From Cyanobacteriota bacterium (GTDB taxonomy: Bacteria > Cyanobacteriota > Cyanobacteriia > PCC-6307 > Cyanobiaceae): 10,143 nt of DNA. Under the pieces are notes generated by a model. It saw nothing but the letters and a program-made list of their open reading frames with translations. It had not been told where the DNA came from and did not search any database. Position numbers and translations under genes: made by a program. The stretch's first letter is position 1. Every line of letters begins with the position of its first letter. Below, piece after piece: positions 7,279-10,143 of the stretch. The stretch spans positions 1 to 10,143 of the forward strand of contig CANHSW010000048.1 of the NCBI GenBank assembly GCA_947463165.1, given 5' to 3'.

Positions 7279-7479
7279 TCTGCTGGTCACGCGCCCTAAC
7301 CTCCGCTGCCCAAAGGGTTTCAAGGACAACACAACCGCCGATTTGGATCGTATCTGCGGCATTTCCTGGTCACCTTGGGGGCTGAAATGCAGATAATGAT
7401 CTATTGTCTAGATCGATTTGTCAGTCTGTGAATCTGCCGCACTCTGCAGCAGGTCGGGCCATTCATTCACCGGGGAACC
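7279..7479. other. Spacer without a recognised feature
   Basis: I see no gene, clear repeat or terminator here. The sequence becomes more AT-rich around 7381-7430 and contains AGATAATG at 7391-7398, which resembles a -10 box, but no -35 element stands at the right distance. A promoter for the small gene at 7480 would be expected here and cannot be pinned down by eye. Confidence 0.4.
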
Positions 7480-7776
7480 ATGAGCGGCAACCATCCAAGC
7501 GGTTCAGGGGGCGGCCCAGGCACCGGCCAGCCAGGTGCCAGTGCGGCCACCGCCGGATCCAAGCCAGAAGCCAGTGGTTCAGAATTGACCCGAGTGACTG
7601 CGAGCCTCATCTGGATGCCAGAGCACCCCAAGTCTGAACTCACCAACCTGGTGCGGGTCCCCTTTGGCATGAGACGGCCCAAGCGTCAGCGTCCCCAACG
7701 CCCCGATCATTGGGCCACGGTGGTGATCCCATTTCAGCTCGGCGGTGATCCCACCCCGCCGCCTCAGGCTGCCTGA
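7480..7776 (+). CDS. Small hypothetical protein, disordered N-terminus and basic patch
   Basis: This frame gives 98 residues from an ATG preceded by GGGGA, a reasonable ribosome site four bases upstream. Residues 1-35 are Gly/Ser/Pro/Ala-rich and look disordered. Residues 37-65 (ELTRVTASLIWMPEHPKSEL onward) look folded. A basic stretch RRPKRQRPQRP follows at about 67-77, and the chain ends with HWATVVIPFQLGG and a Pro-rich tail. The second half uses codons like those of the neighbouring genes, with mostly G or C in third positions, which supports real coding. I recognise no family; the basic patch could bind nucleic acid, but that is only a guess from composition. A six-pair hairpin (AGGCTG with CAGCCT, 7766-7786) straddles the stop codon but has no T run after it. 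The gene stands alone between repeat-rich spacers. Confidence 0.5.
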   Translation: MSGNHPSGSGGGPGTGQPGASAATAGSKPEASGSELTRVTASLIWMPEHPKSELTNLVRVPFGMRRPKRQRPQRPDHWATVVIPFQLGGDPTPPPQAA

Positions 7777-8557
7777 TATTCAGCCTTAGCATCACTAATG
7801 TGCAAGCTATATTCAAGTGCGAATGCCTATTTAGATGCGCTAATATCTATGCTGACTTTCTGGTAATTTGTTGAATTATGCTGGTAAATGTTTAAATCAT
7901 GCTGATAATTTTATTCCTGGCAGATTTTTAATTGCCTGTGGCTATTCAAGCGTCGGCGGCAATTCAGTCGCCGGTAGCAATTAAAGGCATGAATGCTTGG
8001 CTGATTAGGCTCTGGCGAGCTGTAACCGCTTTGATTGACGCTAAGGGATATTGGGCGATTGCCATAGAGCCTGATCGGCGGCTGAACAAATGGCTTGGGA
8101 TTGGTGCTGATTTATTAAATCTTAGTTGTGGAGTGCTGAGGTTGGGTCGTGGAGGCTGGCCAGTGATTGCCCGCACAGTTGCTAGTGGCTGTAATTTACT
8201 CAATCGCTACTATCGAGCATTGAAATTGGTGTTAAAGATGGGTTGTCTAGGCTGGTCAGCGGTATGCGAATAGCCTGAGCTTGGCCTTGATTCCTGGAAT
8301 CACTGCTGTGGGATTTTTGAGATTGGTTATTGAGGTCGATTGGCGGCTGGCCGAATAGGCTCGGTATTTGTCTGTAATCCCTTGAAATGCCATTGTGGGA
8401 TACCGAGGCTGAATGATCGAGTCTGGTAAGCGGCTGGCAAGCAGCTGGCTGAATAGGCTCAGATTGGTCGCAATCTGCTGGATTTATACCATGGGATATT
8501 CAGGTCAAGTAACGGATGCTGATCTGCAGCCAGGAGGGTGGTTTCGTTATTTAACTT
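7777..8557. other. AT-richer, gene-poor spacer with scattered short repeats
   Basis: This stretch is visibly richer in A and T than the genes around it, and I support no gene in it. ATGCTG or close relatives recur at 7849, 7878 and 7899. Three 18-base units (7942-7959, 7960-7977, 7978-7995) begin with CTATTCA, CAATTCA and CAATTAA. A longer motif near GGCTGAATAGGCTC occurs in related forms at about 7999, 8266, 8345 and 8447. Open frames at 7932-8273 and 8413-8610 exist but lack ribosome sites and recognisable protein content. Confidence 0.45.
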
Positions 8558-8753
8558 GGAATAGTCTCGATGTTTGCCTCGAAATAGACTCGATATATAG
8601 CTGGAAATAGCCTCGATATACAGCTCGGAATGGTCTTGGTATGTTGCTTGAAATTGTCTCAGTGTTTTACTCGAGGCAGTCTCGATGTCTTGCTCAAAAT
8701 GGTCTCGCTATTTACAGCGAAATAGTTTCAGTTTTTATATCAATGTTTAGCTC
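8558..8753. repeat. Eight-unit 23-base tandem array ending at the flavodiiron stop codon
   Basis: Eight consecutive units of exactly 23 bases start at 8558, 8581, 8604, 8627, 8650, 8673, 8696 and 8719, with no insertion or deletion between them. The consensus is GAAATAGTCTCG followed by ATRTTTAGCTC. Unit positions 7 (G), 10 (T), 14 (T) and 16 (T) are the same in all eight, and positions 1, 4, 9 and 11 in seven of eight. A partial ninth unit (8742-8753, AATGTTTAGCTC) overlaps the TGA stop of the minus-strand flavodiiron gene at 8752-8754. Because 23 is not a multiple of three, the array is not a coding repeat. It occupies the place where that gene's 3' untranslated region would be. Confidence 0.85.
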
Positions 8754-10143
8754 AATAGTTGCTGCCGTTGCGACGTTGGTGAACGGCGGTGGTGCCCAGT
8801 GCATCTAGTAGTCCGCCATGGTTTACCTGGGCATAGATCAGCCAGTGATCGCCGCATTCCATCCGCTGATTTACCCTCGCTTCCAGCCAGGCCAGGGCCT
8901 CGGGCAGGATTGGCTGGCCCGCAGGGCTGCGCAGCAACTCCAAGCCGGCAAAGCGATCGGCGCCGGGGGCAAATGGCTTGAGGAACTGCTTCATCGGTCC
9001 GCTATCGCGGCCCTCGGCGAGCACATTGAGCAGGAAGGTGTCACCGACGTGCAGCAGACTTTCCACCGCCCTGTCCTTGGCCACCGCCACGGTGAAGCCC
9101 GGCGGCGTGAAGCTGGCCTGGCTTACCCAGCTGGCCACCATGGCGCCGCTGAGCCGGCCCTGCCCCTCGCCGCGTTCGGTGGTGAGCACGCAGAGGGAGC
9201 CCACCACCCGGCCCAGGGCCAGGACGGCTGGGTTGCTGCGGCTCTCGTTAAGGCCGCCGATGCTGGCGCGCCGCTGGTTGCTGCGCTGGTCGCTAAGCAG
9301 TTGACGACCAAGACCGGTGCCGGTTTCTTCGATCGCCTTGATGGTGGCGGCATCGGGACTGAACTTCACCCGGATCGGCTCGAAGGCGAAGCGAAAACCG
9401 CCGTCGCGCAGTTTGCTCTCCAGTAGATCCAGCGCTTCGCCGCTCCAGCCAAAGCTGCCAAAGACGCCCACCGGCTTGGCTCGATCGGCTTCGGCCAACA
9501 CCGTGCCCAGGGCCGACACGATCGGGGTGGGGGCATGGCCACCGAGTGTGGGAGAGCCAATCAGCAGCGCATCACAGCGGCTGATGGCCTCGATCAGTTG
9601 ATCAGGCGGGGCAAATTCGCAGTTGATACTCTCCACCCGCACGCCGGTGCGGGCCACGCCTTGGGCCAACGCGTCGGCGATGGCGGCGGTGTTGCCGTAG
9701 GCGCTGGCATAGAGCAGAGCTACGGCGAGGCGGGAGCGCTCTTGGGGTTCGCCCCAGCGGCGGTAATCCACCAACAGGCTGCGCCAGCTTTCGGCAATCG
9801 CCGGGCCATGGCCCGGCGCTATGCAGCGAATATCTAACTCCTCCAGCCGTTCTACAACGCTCTCCACCTGGCGGGCCATCGGCGCCATCAGGCAGTCGTA
9901 GAAATAGCGGCGATCTTCTTCTGTGCTGCTGCGGTTGGCTTCTGCCCAGCTTTCGGTGCAGAGATGGGCCGCGAAGAACTTGCCACTCAGTAACAGCCCA
10001 GTGCGTTCCTCGAAGGCCACCAGGGCTCCCGGCCAGCGGGGGGTGGGGGTGGGAATCAGCCGCAATTGATAGCCATTGGCCAGCTTGCGGCTCACCTCCT
10101 GCTTGACAACGTCAATGGGGGGTAAGGCTGGAATCGGCGCCTC
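8752..10143 (-). CDS. Flavodiiron protein (cyanobacterial three-domain type), N-terminus off the window
   Basis: The frame is open from the right edge to TGA at 8752-8754, giving 463 visible residues of a protein family usually about 570-600 long. A GTG at 10093-10095 is an internal codon, not the start, since homologous-looking sequence (PALPPIDVVKQE) continues upstream of it. Three domains follow in order: the end of the metallo-beta-lactamase-like diiron domain (LIPTPTPRWPGAL, GKFFAAHLC, IAPGHGPAI), a flavodoxin-like FMN domain starting at LAVALLYASAYGNTA with SPTLGGHAPTP, and a flavin-reductase-like domain (ALGRVVGSLCVLTT to the end). The tail TTAVHQRRNGSNY is typical of cyanobacterial members. 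These proteins act with a partner (Flv1 with Flv3, or Flv2 with Flv4) to reduce O2 using photosynthetic electrons. The residue aligned with the usual iron-binding Asp before FFAAH appears to be Lys, which points to the Flv1-like class with a degenerate iron site. I leave the symbol blank because the other ligands lie beyond the edge. Confidence 0.93.
   Translation of the reverse strand, partial: EAPIPALPPIDVVKQEVSRKLANGYQLRLIPTPTPRWPGALVAFEERTGLLLSGKFFAAHLCTESWAEANRSSTEEDRRYFYDCLMAPMARQVESVVERLEELDIRCIAPGHGPAIAESWRSLLVDYRRWGEPQERSRLAVALLYASAYGNTAAIADALAQGVARTGVRVESINCEFAPPDQLIEAISRCDALLIGSPTLGGHAPTPIVSALGTVLAEADRAKPVGVFGSFGWSGEALDLLESKLRDGGFRFAFEPIRVKFSPDAATIKAIEETGTGLGRQLLSDQRSNQRRASIGGLNESRSNPAVLALGRVVGSLCVLTTERGEGQGRLSGAMVASWVSQASFTPPGFTVAVAKDRAVESLLHVGDTFLLNVLAEGRDSGPMKQFLKPFAPGADRFAGLELLRSPAGQPILPEALAWLEARVNQRMECGDHWLIYAQVNHGGLLDALGTTAVHQRRNGSNY

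Noticed and set aside
7164..7385. 73-codon plus-strand open frame
   Set aside because: Much of it is the 15-base array read as protein (repeating Pro/Lys-rich pieces). The low complexity explains the open frame.
7932..8273. 113-codon plus-strand open frame from a TTG (inner ATG at 7989)
   Set aside because: There is no ribosome site at a proper distance, the protein is Trp-rich without any recognisable domain, and its first codons come from an 18-base repeat. The region is AT-richer than the real genes. An opposing open frame (7964-8203) is just as long-lived.
8413..8610. 65-codon plus-strand open frame
   Set aside because: Its last 17 or so codons are the 23-base tandem array, it has no clear ribosome site and the peptide resembles no family I know.
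8558..8753. CRISPR array
   Set aside because: The units are contiguous 23-base repeats with no spacers between conserved repeats, the units diverge throughout, and no cas gene is nearby.

Overview
The window looks like a piece of a GC-rich unicellular picocyanobacterium (Synechococcus/Cyanobium type). The reasons are the high GC content of the genes, a cyanobacterial three-domain flavodiiron protein, a delta-9 acyl-lipid desaturase and a compact glycine-cleavage locus. This placement is an inference from gene content and style, not a database match.

Layout. Bases 1-497 (+) hold the C-terminal end of an unrecognised helical protein. It converges on a desaturase (desC, minus, ending at 619), with a GC-rich hairpin at 543-565 between them. 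Divergent from desC is a three-gene plus-strand block: a PLP-dependent 'aluminum resistance'/methionine gamma-lyase-family protein (1695-3032), gcvH (3044-3469) and gcvP (3629-6643). A gene-poor stretch of about 2.1 kb follows (6644-8751), with one plausible small protein gene (7480-7776) and one weak minus-strand candidate. The right end (8752-10143, minus) is the C-terminal three quarters or so of a flavodiiron protein that runs off the window.

How the genes work together. GcvH and GcvP are two of the four glycine-cleavage components and act in photorespiratory glycine oxidation. The PLP enzyme ahead of them is very probably co-transcribed (11-base gap), but its substrate is uncertain. The flavodiiron protein belongs to the family that reduces O2 downstream of photosystem I. 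The desaturase puts the first double bond into membrane-lipid acyl chains.

Most unusual content. The spacers are rich in degenerate short tandem repeats. Four separate spacers carry arrays with a period of about 15 bases (465-538, 3521-3580, 6687-6822, 7047-7278). A fifth array of eight 23-base units without any indel (8558-8741) runs into the stop codon of the flavodiiron gene. Three of the 15-base arrays and the 23-base array sit at or just downstream of a stop codon. I see no CRISPR array, transposase, tRNA, rRNA or recognisable riboswitch.
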